From NCBI GenBank assembly GCA_964620555.1, contig CAZUGZ010000029.1, forward strand, positions 1 through 31,216: a DNA stretch of 31,216 nt, written 5' to 3'. Source of the stretch: JAPOQD01 sp964620555 (GTDB taxonomy: Bacteria; Pseudomonadota; Gammaproteobacteria; Pseudomonadales; Halieaceae). This document shows, piece after piece, positions 16,627 to 24,964 of this stretch. Position 1 is the first letter of the stretch; each line of letters opens with the position of its first letter. The notes under the pieces were generated by a model that had not been told where the DNA came from, did not search any database, and was given only the letters and a program-made list of their open reading frames with translations. The translations under genes and the position numbers were made by a program.

Positions 16627-17793
16627 ATGTTTGAACTAGTAGACGATGTACGAGAGGGTGCGGTGATCAAGGTCATCGGTGTCGGCGGTGGCGGCGGCAA
16701 CGCGGTCAAGCACATGATAGCCAGGGGGGTTCAGGGGGTGGATTTTCTCTGTGCCAACACGGATGTCCAGGCGCTGTCCGATCTCGATCCGGCCCTGATG
16801 CTGCAATTGGGCGAGGGTATCACCAAGGGCCTGGGCGCGGGTTCCAACCCGGCGGTCGGACGGGAGGCGGCCCTGGAAGACCGCGACCGCATCTCCGACG
16901 CGCTGCGCGGTGCCGACATGGTATTCATAGCGGCCGGCATGGGCGGTGGTACCGGCACTGGTGGGGCACCGGTAGTCGCAGAGATCGCTCGTGAACTGGG
17001 GATTCTCACCGTGGCAGTGGTTACCCGACCGTTTCTGTTCGAGGGCAGGAAACGCAGGAACGTCGCAGAGGAGGGTATGCAGGAATTGTCGCAATACGTG
17101 GACTCCCTGATCACGATACCCAACGAAAAACTGTTGGACGTTCTGGAAAAGGATGCCTCCCTGCTGCAGGCGTTCGAAGCCGTCAACGATGTGTTGCTGG
17201 GTGCGGTGCAGGGTATCGCCGATCTCATCGTCCGCCCCGGCCTGATCAATGTGGACTTCTCCGATGTGCGCACGGTGATGGGGGAAATGGGTATGGCCAT
17301 GATGGGCACGGGTAGCGCCACCGGTGACCAGCGTGCCAAGATTGCCGCGGAAGCCGCGGTTCGCAGCCCCCTGCTGGAGGACGTCAACCTGCATGGCGCC
17401 CGCGGTATCCTGGTAAATATCACCGCCAGTCAGGACTTTACCGTGGACGAGTTTCGCATGGTGGGCAACACGGTGGAGTCCTTTGCCTCTGAAGATGCCA
17501 CCCTGGTGGTGGGAATGGCCATCGACCCGGAAATGGGCGAAGACATCAAGGTGACCATCGTCGCCACCGGACTGGGTAACGGGGTGGAGCAGACGCCGCC
17601 TCTGCAAGTCCTGTCAAACCGGGGGAAAACTGTGAGTCCCAATGGCGAAACCGGCCAACCCGAGCCGACGCATCAGGCGATTCCCCGTCGTCAGACCCAG
17701 GCCGCGGTGGCGGAACATTCGGAACCGACCCCGGCAGTAGGTCAGGAGGAATACTTCGATATTCCGGCCTTCATTCGCAAACAGGTGGACTAG
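16627..17793 (+). CDS. ftsZ: cell division GTPase FtsZ
   Basis: A 388-residue tubulin homologue that forms the Z-ring. The tubulin signature GGGTGTGG is at residues 106-113. The T7 synergy loop NVDFSDVRTVM carries the catalytic acidic residues D210 and D213. A poorly conserved linker rich in Pro, Gln and Thr follows from about residue 318. The C-terminal peptide EYFDIPAFIRKQVD is the binding site for FtsA and ZipA. GAGGAG at 16615-16620 is a strong ribosome site. Normally lpxC follows in gammaproteobacteria; here the next gene is a convergent transporter 34 bases away. Confidence 0.98.
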   Translation: MFELVDDVREGAVIKVIGVGGGGGNAVKHMIARGVQGVDFLCANTDVQALSDLDPALMLQLGEGITKGLGAGSNPAVGREAALEDRDRISDALRGADMVFIAAGMGGGTGTGGAPVVAEIARELGILTVAVVTRPFLFEGRKRRNVAEEGMQELSQYVDSLITIPNEKLLDVLEKDASLLQAFEAVNDVLLGAVQGIADLIVRPGLINVDFSDVRTVMGEMGMAMMGTGSATGDQRAKIAAEAAVRSPLLEDVNLHGARGILVNITASQDFTVDEFRMVGNTVESFASEDATLVVGMAIDPEMGEDIKVTIVATGLGNGVEQTPPLQVLSNRGKTVSPNGETGQPEPTHQAIPRRQTQAAVAEHSEPTPAVGQEEYFDIPAFIRKQVD

Positions 17794-17799
17794 GCTGCA

Positions 17800-17809
17800 T
17801 GGTGCACCA
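17800..17809. other. palindrome between convergent ftsZ and MFS genes
   Basis: TGGTGCACCA is a perfect ten-base palindrome in the 34-base gap between ftsZ and the convergent transporter gene. There is no T run on either side, so it is not a recognisable intrinsic terminator. No other stop signal is visible in the gap. Confidence 0.3.
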
Positions 17810-17827
17810 GTGGATGCGATGCTCGCG

Positions 17828-19114
17828 CTAACTTCGTCGCAGCGGAATATCGTACTGGTGTAGGGTGTCCTCCAGCGTCGGACGACGCATGCGGATGCGT
17901 TCGTCGTTCAACAGGTAGGAGAACACGTAGCCAAGCAGGAGTAACAGAACGCCGATCAGAAAGCAGTAGATGATTGCCCGATCGGGATAACTGTCTTTCA
18001 GATAACCCACGTAGAGCGGGCCGAAGATTCCCGCCGCTGCCCAGGCGGTCAGTACCGCGCCGTAGATAACCGACATTTTCCTGTTGCCGAAGACATCGAC
18101 GACGAAAGAGGGCATGGTTGCAAAACCGCCGCCGAAACAGAGCAGGATGTAGCACACCAGGGCCGAAAAAATCCACGGATCCCGTTCCGTCATCAAAACG
18201 CCGAACACGATCATCTGGCTGGCAAGCAGGATGCGAAAGGTCGTCACGCGACCGATTCGATCCGATAGCAGTCCCCAGAACAACCGCCCCACTCCGTTGC
18301 ACAGTGAACTGACCGCGATCAGGGTCGCCCCGTAGCGGGCCAGGGTTTGTGGGTCCAGAGAGGGGTCGGCCAGTTCCCAGACATCCTGCAACAGCGGTGA
18401 CTGGAAACTGATCACGGAAATCCCGGCCGAGATGTTGAAAAAGAACACCAGCCACATTATCCCGAACTCGCGGGAACGGAGACAGTCGGCCACCGAGCCG
18501 GTGTCTTCGGCTTCGGCTGGATCGGTCCCGGCGGCAGATTCCACCGCCGGTGGGTCCCGCAATGCCAGGCTTGACGGAATGGTGATGGCGGCAAACACGA
18601 CACCGAGCCAGGCGAAGATGCGTGGCAAATCCCCTTCGGTGACCACCACCAGGAACGGCGCCAGCAGTTTGCTCAGCAGGAAGGCGCCGATGCCGAACCC
18701 CATGACCACGATGCCGGTGGCCAGACCCTTGTGATCCGGAAACCATTTGGCTGTGGTTGCCACCGGTGTCACGTAGCCAAGCCCGATACCGGCGCCGCCG
18801 ATGACACCGTAGCCGAGATAGAACAATAGCCGCAGGTCCAGATGCAGGGCCAGACCGCCGAGCAGGTAGCCCCCCGAGAACATCACGCTGCCGATCAGGG
18901 CCAGTTTGCGCGGTCCGTAGCGGGGCAGCATCGCACCGGCCCAGGCCGCCGCCATACCCAGCGAAAATATGGCGATGCTGAACGCCAGGGCGGTGTCGGT
19001 GAAGGACCAGCCCAACTCTCGAACCAGCAGTGTCTGAAAGAAACTCCAGGCGTACACGGTACCGAAACAGATTTGCAGCAGTGTGCAGAATTGCACGATG
19101 AAATAGCGTTGCAT
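17828..19114 (-). CDS. OFA-family MFS transporter
   Basis: A 428-residue major facilitator with about twelve membrane segments. The N-terminus (MQRYFIVQFCTLLQICFGTVYAWSFF) and the block YGVIGGAGIGLGYVTPVATTAKWFPDHKGLATG match the OFA (oxalate/formate antiporter) group, whose members carry small carboxylates or unknown solutes. A cytoplasmic loop near the middle (about residues 198-228) is rich in Ala, Asp and Glu. ATG 19114 is preceded by GAGGA at a good distance; a longer frame from 19174 adds 20 residues unlike a membrane protein. It is the last gene of a minus-strand trio, 25 bases after the HAMP-protein gene. The substrate is unknown. Confidence 0.85.
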   Translation of the reverse strand: MQRYFIVQFCTLLQICFGTVYAWSFFQTLLVRELGWSFTDTALAFSIAIFSLGMAAAWAGAMLPRYGPRKLALIGSVMFSGGYLLGGLALHLDLRLLFYLGYGVIGGAGIGLGYVTPVATTAKWFPDHKGLATGIVVMGFGIGAFLLSKLLAPFLVVVTEGDLPRIFAWLGVVFAAITIPSSLALRDPPAVESAAGTDPAEAEDTGSVADCLRSREFGIMWLVFFFNISAGISVISFQSPLLQDVWELADPSLDPQTLARYGATLIAVSSLCNGVGRLFWGLLSDRIGRVTTFRILLASQMIVFGVLMTERDPWIFSALVCYILLCFGGGFATMPSFVVDVFGNRKMSVIYGAVLTAWAAAGIFGPLYVGYLKDSYPDRAIIYCFLIGVLLLLLGYVFSYLLNDERIRMRRPTLEDTLHQYDIPLRRS

Positions 19115-19139
19115 GGTGGGTCCTCTCAGTGTGCAGACA

Positions 19140-19895
19140 TCAGGGGAGCTGCCGCTCCCCGGAAGCCGGTGCAATCCGCTTGCGGTCGAACTCCGGGATA
19201 TCGGTGAAATAGAGGAACATGCGGGCGAGGTGGCCCACCTCGTCGTCCCGGATCAGAAGCTGCCGCTGCCCGTCGGTGCCGCCCTGTCCTCCCTCCCGAG
19301 CCAGTGCCGCCGCGTAGGACAGCAACTCTTCGATCGGTTTGGCGGCGAAATTGATAAACCAGATGGCGACAAACACGCCGACGATAAAGATACTGGAAAT
19401 GAGATAGGCCTGCTGCCCGATGGCCCGCTGAATCTTCAGCGCGATCAGGCCGGTATCCATGCCCAGGTGAACCGTGCCCACCACGCCGGCCAGGATCGGG
19501 CTGCCGACCTCCACAAAATCTCCCACCCCGGGCAAGTGCCGTTCCACCGTGGCGGTGCGGGAGTGGTCGCCATTCCGGATCTGCTCGGGAATTCCGGGAA
19601 CGAAGGTGTGAGCCAGAAATTCCCCGCTTTCATCGGTGATGTAGATATAGCTGATCCCCTGAATTTCGACGAATTGATCGATCAGGGACTGCAGGGAAGA
19701 CAGGTCGCGATTGAGGATGATATCGACGCTGGAGTCCGCAATGGTCTTGGCAATCCCCTTGCTGTTGTTTTCGTACTCTCGGGACAGGTGGGTATCCACC
19801 GTGTAGATGCACAGAATAGAGGTGGACACACCGATCAGCCCAAACAGGAGTAGAACGCCAAACAGCGTCATTTGAAACAGTTTTTGAATCTTCAT
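19140..19895 (-). CDS. two-TM periplasmic sensor protein ending after HAMP, no output domain
   Basis: A 251-residue inner-membrane protein. Membrane segment 1 covers about residues 9-31 and membrane segment 2 about 164-184. Between them is a periplasmic domain of the single-Cache/Cache_3 type, suggested by the helix-rich start, GISYIYITDESGEFLAHTF and GVVGTVHLGMD. After TM2 a HAMP domain runs from KPIEELLSYAAALA to DDEVGHLARMF (about 185-228). The protein ends some 20 residues later, with no histidine kinase, GGDEF, EAL or chemoreceptor signalling region. ATG 19895 directly follows the stop of the binding-protein gene. It may be a truncated receptor or an adaptor that works with another protein; function unknown. 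Confidence 0.75.
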   Translation of the reverse strand: MKIQKLFQMTLFGVLLLFGLIGVSTSILCIYTVDTHLSREYENNSKGIAKTIADSSVDIILNRDLSSLQSLIDQFVEIQGISYIYITDESGEFLAHTFVPGIPEQIRNGDHSRTATVERHLPGVGDFVEVGSPILAGVVGTVHLGMDTGLIALKIQRAIGQQAYLISSIFIVGVFVAIWFINFAAKPIEELLSYAAALAREGGQGGTDGQRQLLIRDDEVGHLARMFLYFTDIPEFDRKRIAPASGERQLP

Positions 19896-19896
19896 G

Positions 19897-21216
19897 TCAT
19901 GAAAACCTGCGCTCCCAGTTGTCGAGAGTGATAAAGCGATTCTGGTCGACGACGGTGTAATAGACCTTGTCCAGTCCCTGCCGGCTGGAACTGTCAAAGG
20001 AGACCATTTCGCCGATGCCGAGATCGAAATTGTCGATGCTGAAGGCGGCGCGTTCGAGTTGGCTCCGTCGCGGATCGTCGCCCAGCCGATGCAGCAGCTC
20101 GACCATCAACTTGGCGTCGAGGAAACCCTCGAGGCTGACAAAGCTGTGGGCGGAGGGGGTGTATTCCTCCTTGAGCAATTCCGCGGGCACCTGGGGGTCA
20201 TGGCGCGCCATCAACTCCCGATACTCCCTCACCGCTGCAATCGACGTGTCCTCGTAGCTCGGCACTACCTGCGAGTTTACCAGCAGATCCGTATAATCAC
20301 GGCTGGAGTCGCGCCCTTCCCGGATCAACTTCAGCAGGTTCTCGCTGCCGACGAAGGACAGGTTGGCGATCGGTACCCGCAGTCCATGGTCCACCGCATC
20401 GCGCAAAAACGCCGCGCAGGCGGCGTAGGCCCCGATGCAGATCACCGCATCGGGTTGCGATTGTTTCAGTATTTCTACCTGTTTGCGCATGCTGTTGTTG
20501 AAGTTGGTGCCACGCCGGTACGTCGCCTCTCCCACCATCGCCTCGCCGTGTTTTTTCAGGGCATTGCGCACCCCGGCCCAGCCGCTGCGGCCGTAGGCAT
20601 CGGCCTGGTAGAACACGGCGATGCGGCGTTTGCCGATGGCCAGAAAGTTGTCGACCAGACCGGCGGTTTCCTGGTGATAGGAGGCGCGCAGGTTGAAGGC
20701 AAATTCACCGTAGGGGGGCTCGCGCTGGGGTTGGGCGCCGGTGAAAGGGAAAAACAGGTAGGCTTTCTGTTCCTGGAATTTTTTCAGCAGCGGCAGGACC
20801 CGGGTCACGGTCGGTGTGCCGACGTAGCCGAACAGGGCGAACACCTGGTCCTGCAGCATCAGGGTCATGGTGTTCTCGACGCAGGGGTCCGGCTGGTAGC
20901 CGTCGTCGTAGGTCTTGAGTACCACCCGGCGACCGCGTACGCCGCCGGACTGGTTGATGTGGGTGAAATACGCGCTGGCCCCCCGGTACAATTCGATGCC
21001 GAGACCGCGCGAAGGTCCGGTGAAGGCCGCTGACATGCCGAGTACGATCTCCCGATCTGTCAGCCCGGTGCCCTGGAGGCGGTCGGCAGCACCGGACTGC
21101 AGGTTTGATCGGCTGCTTCCATTTTCAGCAGCGAACACCGGAGCGGACAGCCCGGACGCAATCAAACAGCCGCCAAGACTGGAGCGCAGTAAATCTCTTC
21201 TGGTCATGCACCGCAC
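19897..21216 (-). CDS. Tat-exported ABC-type substrate-binding protein (Peripla_BP_6-like)
   Basis: A 439-residue periplasmic binding protein of the branched-chain amino acid/amide type (Leu/Ile/Val-binding fold). The N-terminus has a twin-arginine signal (MTRRDLLRSSLGG then a hydrophobic stretch ending PVFAA). The mature part starts with IVLGMSAAFTGPSRGLGIELYRGASAYF, the usual first strand of this family, and continues with GGVRGRRVVLKTYDDGYQPD and FALFGYVGTPTVTRVLPLL. GTG 21216 has GGAGG five bases upstream; ATG 21207 is an alternative start. No ABC permease or ATPase gene is nearby. Instead a HAMP membrane protein and an MFS carrier follow, suggesting a sensing role. Confidence 0.85.
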   Translation of the reverse strand: MRCMTRRDLLRSSLGGCLIASGLSAPVFAAENGSSRSNLQSGAADRLQGTGLTDREIVLGMSAAFTGPSRGLGIELYRGASAYFTHINQSGGVRGRRVVLKTYDDGYQPDPCVENTMTLMLQDQVFALFGYVGTPTVTRVLPLLKKFQEQKAYLFFPFTGAQPQREPPYGEFAFNLRASYHQETAGLVDNFLAIGKRRIAVFYQADAYGRSGWAGVRNALKKHGEAMVGEATYRRGTNFNNSMRKQVEILKQSQPDAVICIGAYAACAAFLRDAVDHGLRVPIANLSFVGSENLLKLIREGRDSSRDYTDLLVNSQVVPSYEDTSIAAVREYRELMARHDPQVPAELLKEEYTPSAHSFVSLEGFLDAKLMVELLHRLGDDPRRSQLERAAFSIDNFDLGIGEMVSFDSSSRQGLDKVYYTVVDQNRFITLDNWERRFS

Positions 21217-21279
21217 AATCGCCTCCTTGGTCAAGCGGTTTGAAGCGGGGACAAGAGTGTAGAGCAGGCCAGTGGCGCG

Positions 21280-21289
21280 GGCAATTGCC
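21280..21289. promoter_or_regulatory. palindrome in divergent intergenic region, possible operator
   Basis: GGCAATTGCC is a perfect ten-base palindrome in the 187-base gap between the divergent binding-protein and TonB-receptor genes. A shared regulator could act here, but no regulator gene is adjacent and I see no well-spaced promoter on either strand. It may be chance. Confidence 0.25.
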
Positions 21290-21403
21290 ACCCCGGTATC
21301 GCACCAACTGTCCGCTTTAACCGGGGAGCCCCCTTGTCAGCGGTTACCCGAACTTGAATTTAGGCGCTGTCTTGTGCAGGCTCAGAGATAGAAAAGGTGG
21401 TTC

Positions 21404-23848
21404 ATGGCAAATCTACCCGTTCGCCGATGTACCCTGCTGTCGTTGGCTGTGGCGCTAGCAACGCAACCCGTGGAGTCAGTGGAGGCTGAAACTGGCCTGG
21501 CGCTGGAGGAGGTTATCGTCACTGCCCGCCGCCACGCCGAGTCGTTGCAGGATGCTCCGCTGGCGGTATCGGTCCTGACCGGGGAGGTGTTGCGGGATGT
21601 CGGCATTACCAACCTGGCGGACATCACCGAACGGGTACCCAACCTGCAGATCTCGCGCCCGTCGCGCAATGCCAACGTTTACATCCGCGGTCTCGGCCCC
21701 ACCCGCGGCTCCGGCAACGTGACCGAACTCAGTGTCGGGGTATACGTCGACGACGTTTTTCTGCTCAAGCCCCACGGGCAGATCATCGATCTGGCCGAGG
21801 TCGAATCGATACAGGTGTTGCGCGGCCCCCAGGGCACCCTGTTCGGCAAGAACACCACCGGCGGGGCCCTGGTGCTGACCACGGTGAAACCGGCGCCGGA
21901 CTTTGGCGGTTTTGCCCGGCTGAGCGCCGGAAATGATGGCCGCTTCAACGCCCAGGCAGGTCTCGATATGCCGTTGCGCGATGGCCTGCTCGGAAAGCTG
22001 ACTGTGTCCCGTGTTCGGGCGGACGGTTTTTTTCGGGATCCGGTGCACGGCACGGAGTTGTCCGATGAAAACCGTCTGGGGGGGCTGCTGCAGATGCGCT
22101 GGTTGGCTTCGACCAGGATTACCGCCGACTTCTCTCTCTATTACAACCGCATTCGGGAGAATTCACTGGCCCTGGGCGATTGTGTGGTAACCAATCCCGA
22201 GGCCCAGGTTCCCGCCCGGGCCCTGATTACCCCGGTCAGCGGCTTCCGGCGAATGTCGGATTTTTGCGAGGCGGTCAATGCGCAGCACGGCGGCGTCGCG
22301 CCGTACCACGACGTTGCGGCGAAGTTCAGCCTGGACGCCGCGCAGGCTTCCCTGAACCTGAACTGGGAACTCGCTGAACATCACAAGCTGAAGAGCATTA
22401 CTGCGTGGCGCGAACAGCAGGCGCCCGATACCTCACAGATCAACCCCTATGTGGGCTTTCCCGCTGGGGAGCGGGCACTGGAGGATGGCAATTCGAGGTA
22501 CTTCAGCCAGGAGTATCAACTCAGTGGCGACTTCGCGGCAGGGGTTGTGGCCTATACCCTGGGGCTGTATTACATGATAGAGGACTCGGATAACGGAACC
22601 AAGGATTTCTTTCTGGGCGACAGGGGAATCTGGGGGTCGGTGGATGCCGCGGTACCCGTTGGGCAGGTGGCGGCACTGACCAATGTGGAGCGTACCGGTC
22701 TGGAAATCGACAACACCACCCGGGCCGCCTACGCCCAGTTGCGCTGGGATGTGACCGATCGATTTGAACTGACCGCGGGCCTGCGCTACGGGCGCGAGCA
22801 ACGGAAGTTGACCACGCACCGGGCCGCAGGTTTGCCCCCCGACCAGGCCTATGCCGACCTGCCGGGGGCACTGCATATTCCGGGCACGGCTTCCCTGCTG
22901 AGTTATGACAGCTTTTTCAACGAGTCGCCGTCGGCATTGCCCCTGCCGCTCGGGCCGACCCAATGGCTGGCGGCCAATGAAGATTTTGAAAGCCTGACGC
23001 CGATGCTGAGCATTGCCTATCGTTTCCCGGAGCAGGCCTTCGGCAACATACTCGACGGGTTGATGCTGTACGCCAGCTATACCGAAGGCTACAAGGCCGG
23101 CGGCTTCTCCGATTTTGCCCAGGGTGAGCTGGTACCCTTCGATGAGGAGGAGATAGACAGCATCGAGTTGGGCGCCAAGGTGGAGACTTCGGACAATCGA
23201 TTGCGGGTCAATGCGGCGTTCTTCAGCATGCGCTATCGGAACATGCAACTGTTCGTGGCCCGTCCAGACCCCCACCCCACGCGGGTCGGTTACCTGCAGG
23301 GGGTAACCAATGCCGGTGAGTCCACTATCGATGGCGCTGAAGTGGAGGTCACCTGGGTGCCCGCCGAGGGCTGGACCATCGACATCGCCGCCAGTCTTGC
23401 CGACGGCAGTTTCGAAGAGTTCGATGACTACCTGATCGATCCCGTCTCCAGGGACGCGATTCCCCTGGACCGTGCCGACGAGGACCTGCCGTCGCTGCCG
23501 GAAAACTCGCTCGGTCTGGGCATTCAATATCAGTGGAACAACCGCTTCGGCGACTGGCTGATGCGGTTCGACGCCTTTCACCGGGATCGGATCTACTGGG
23601 GTTTCGATGCCCTGACCTGGGACCTGCCCCTGGCCCGTGAACACGCCACGACCAACTCGGTCACCGTCTTCAACGGACGGCTGAAGTGGGTTGTCAATGA
23701 CCGCCTGTCGCTGGCCATCTGGGGCAGGAATCTGTCAGACGAAGTGTACTTTGACGGCGGTGTGGGCGAGCAGGCGAACCTGGGCCACGTAACCAAAATC
23801 TTTTCACCCCCCAGGCGCTACGGCGTGGACCTCCATTACAGTTTTTGA
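21404..23848 (+). CDS. TonB-dependent outer-membrane receptor
   Basis: An 814-residue outer-membrane receptor that imports a scarce ligand using TonB energy. A signal peptide covers about residues 1-28. The TonB box-like EEVIVTARR is near residues 35-43. A plug domain follows, with VPNLQISRPSRNANVYIRG and VLRGPQGTLFGKNTTGGAL. The 22-strand barrel ends in aromatic-ended strands and a final phenylalanine (YGVDLHYSF), as needed for outer-membrane insertion. AGGTGG at 21394-21399 is the ribosome site. Similar receptors are often labelled siderophore receptors, but the ligand cannot be read from the sequence. It diverges from the binding-protein gene and converges on the oxidoreductase gene. Confidence 0.93.
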   Translation: MANLPVRRCTLLSLAVALATQPVESVEAETGLALEEVIVTARRHAESLQDAPLAVSVLTGEVLRDVGITNLADITERVPNLQISRPSRNANVYIRGLGPTRGSGNVTELSVGVYVDDVFLLKPHGQIIDLAEVESIQVLRGPQGTLFGKNTTGGALVLTTVKPAPDFGGFARLSAGNDGRFNAQAGLDMPLRDGLLGKLTVSRVRADGFFRDPVHGTELSDENRLGGLLQMRWLASTRITADFSLYYNRIRENSLALGDCVVTNPEAQVPARALITPVSGFRRMSDFCEAVNAQHGGVAPYHDVAAKFSLDAAQASLNLNWELAEHHKLKSITAWREQQAPDTSQINPYVGFPAGERALEDGNSRYFSQEYQLSGDFAAGVVAYTLGLYYMIEDSDNGTKDFFLGDRGIWGSVDAAVPVGQVAALTNVERTGLEIDNTTRAAYAQLRWDVTDRFELTAGLRYGREQRKLTTHRAAGLPPDQAYADLPGALHIPGTASLLSYDSFFNESPSALPLPLGPTQWLAANEDFESLTPMLSIAYRFPEQAFGNILDGLMLYASYTEGYKAGGFSDFAQGELVPFDEEEIDSIELGAKVETSDNRLRVNAAFFSMRYRNMQLFVARPDPHPTRVGYLQGVTNAGESTIDGAEVEVTWVPAEGWTIDIAASLADGSFEEFDDYLIDPVSRDAIPLDRADEDLPSLPENSLGLGIQYQWNNRFGDWLMRFDAFHRDRIYWGFDALTWDLPLAREHATTNSVTVFNGRLKWVVNDRLSLAIWGRNLSDEVYFDGGVGEQANLGHVTKIFSPPRRYGVDLHYSF

Positions 23849-23860
23849 GTGTGGGGCCAC

Positions 23861-24874
23861 CTACAGCACCAGATCGGCCGCCGTTCGCAGCAACTCCACG
23901 TCACCGTGAATCAACAGGCTGGTGACCGGCGAGTTGCGCCAATCCGCCAGCTTTTCCCGAATGCGTCCAAGGGGACCGCAGAGGGAGATTTCGTCGGCAA
24001 ATTGATCGGGCACCCTGGCGATGGCCCGATCCCGTTCACCGGCGAAGAACAATTCCTGGATTTCTTCGGCCTCCTCGGCAAAACCCATGCGTGCCATGAG
24101 GTCCTTGTGGAAATTGCGTTTTCTGGAGCCCATGCCGCCGATGTAAAAGCCGAGCGTGGCCTTGACCGGATACAGTGCCCGCTGCAGGTCGTCGTCGATG
24201 TTCATCGCCACTACGGCGGCAATCTCGAAGCCCGCTTTGGCGCCGGGCAGTTGATCGGCGTAGACCTGCTGCCGATAGGGAGAGTAGTACAGGGGCAGCC
24301 AACCGTCGGCGATTTCCGCGGCCAGGGCGACGTTGCGGGGTCCTTCGGCACCCAGGAATATCGGCAGCTCGGCGCGCAGGGGGTGGGTGATGGATTTCAA
24401 TGTCTTGCCCATACCCCAGGAACCCGGGCCTTCATAGGGCAGGGGGTAGTGTGGTCCGTCGTTGTGAACCGGAGCCTGGCGCCCCAGAACCTGGCGGATG
24501 ATGTCCACGTACTCGCGCGTGCGGGATAGCGGCATGGCGTAGGGTTGCCCGTACCAGCCCTCCACGACCTGCGGCCCGGAGACGCCGAGGCCGAGCATCA
24601 TGCGGCCGCCACTCAGGTGGTCCATGGTCAGCGCCGTCATGGCACAGGAGGCCGGGGTGCGGGCGGACAACTGGGCGATCCCGGTGCCGAGCCGGATGGT
24701 TGAGGTCCGGGCGCCGATCCAGGCCAACGGAGAAAAGCAATCGCTGCCCCAGGATTCCGCGCTCCACACGGAATCGAAGCCCAGGCGTTCCGCCTCGCGC
24801 GCCAGTTCGATGTGATGGGCGGGATAGTCCGCCCCCCAGTAACCCAGTGCGAGGCCGAGCTTTAATGCCGACAT
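23861..24874 (-). CDS. luciferase-like (LLM) flavin or F420-dependent oxidoreductase
   Basis: A 337-residue TIM-barrel protein of the bacterial luciferase-like superfamily, resembling the F420-dependent LLM subgroup. Typical blocks are LGLALGYWGADYPAHHIELAREAERLGFDSVWSAE, IRLGTGIAQLSARTPASCAMTALTMDHLSGGRMMLGLGVSGPQVVEGWYG and PIFLGAEGPRNVALAAEIADGWLP. ATG 24874 is chosen; GGGAGG lies 12 bases upstream, rather far, and a longer frame begins at 24913. F420 is rare in gammaproteobacteria, so FMN may be the true cofactor. The gene converges on the TonB receptor with only 12 bases between and diverges from moaC. Substrate unknown. Confidence 0.85.
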   Translation of the reverse strand: MSALKLGLALGYWGADYPAHHIELAREAERLGFDSVWSAESWGSDCFSPLAWIGARTSTIRLGTGIAQLSARTPASCAMTALTMDHLSGGRMMLGLGVSGPQVVEGWYGQPYAMPLSRTREYVDIIRQVLGRQAPVHNDGPHYPLPYEGPGSWGMGKTLKSITHPLRAELPIFLGAEGPRNVALAAEIADGWLPLYYSPYRQQVYADQLPGAKAGFEIAAVVAMNIDDDLQRALYPVKATLGFYIGGMGSRKRNFHKDLMARMGFAEEAEEIQELFFAGERDRAIARVPDQFADEISLCGPLGRIREKLADWRNSPVTSLLIHGDVELLRTAADLVL

Positions 24875-24918
24875 GGTTGCTCGGAACCTCCCGGGGGCAG
24901 CCAAATAGGACAATGGGA

Positions 24919-24934
24919 GTATAATGCATATACT
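24919..24934. promoter_or_regulatory. palindrome overlapping a -10 box between divergent genes
   Basis: AGTATA (24919-24924) and TATACT (24929-24934) form a perfect inverted repeat around ATGC. The plus strand contains a perfect TATAAT (24920-24925) 39 bases before the moaC start; the minus strand has TATACT-like hexamers facing the oxidoreductase gene. No good -35 is visible for moaC. The site could be a shared promoter or a regulator-binding site. Confidence 0.4.
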
Positions 24935-24964
24935 AGCCGGAATTCCCTGGCAGCGGGGGCGGTA

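Noticed and set aside
20059..21033. A 324-codon plus-strand frame opposite the binding-protein gene
   Set aside because: The minus-strand protein has a Tat signal and family motifs; the plus-strand product has none.
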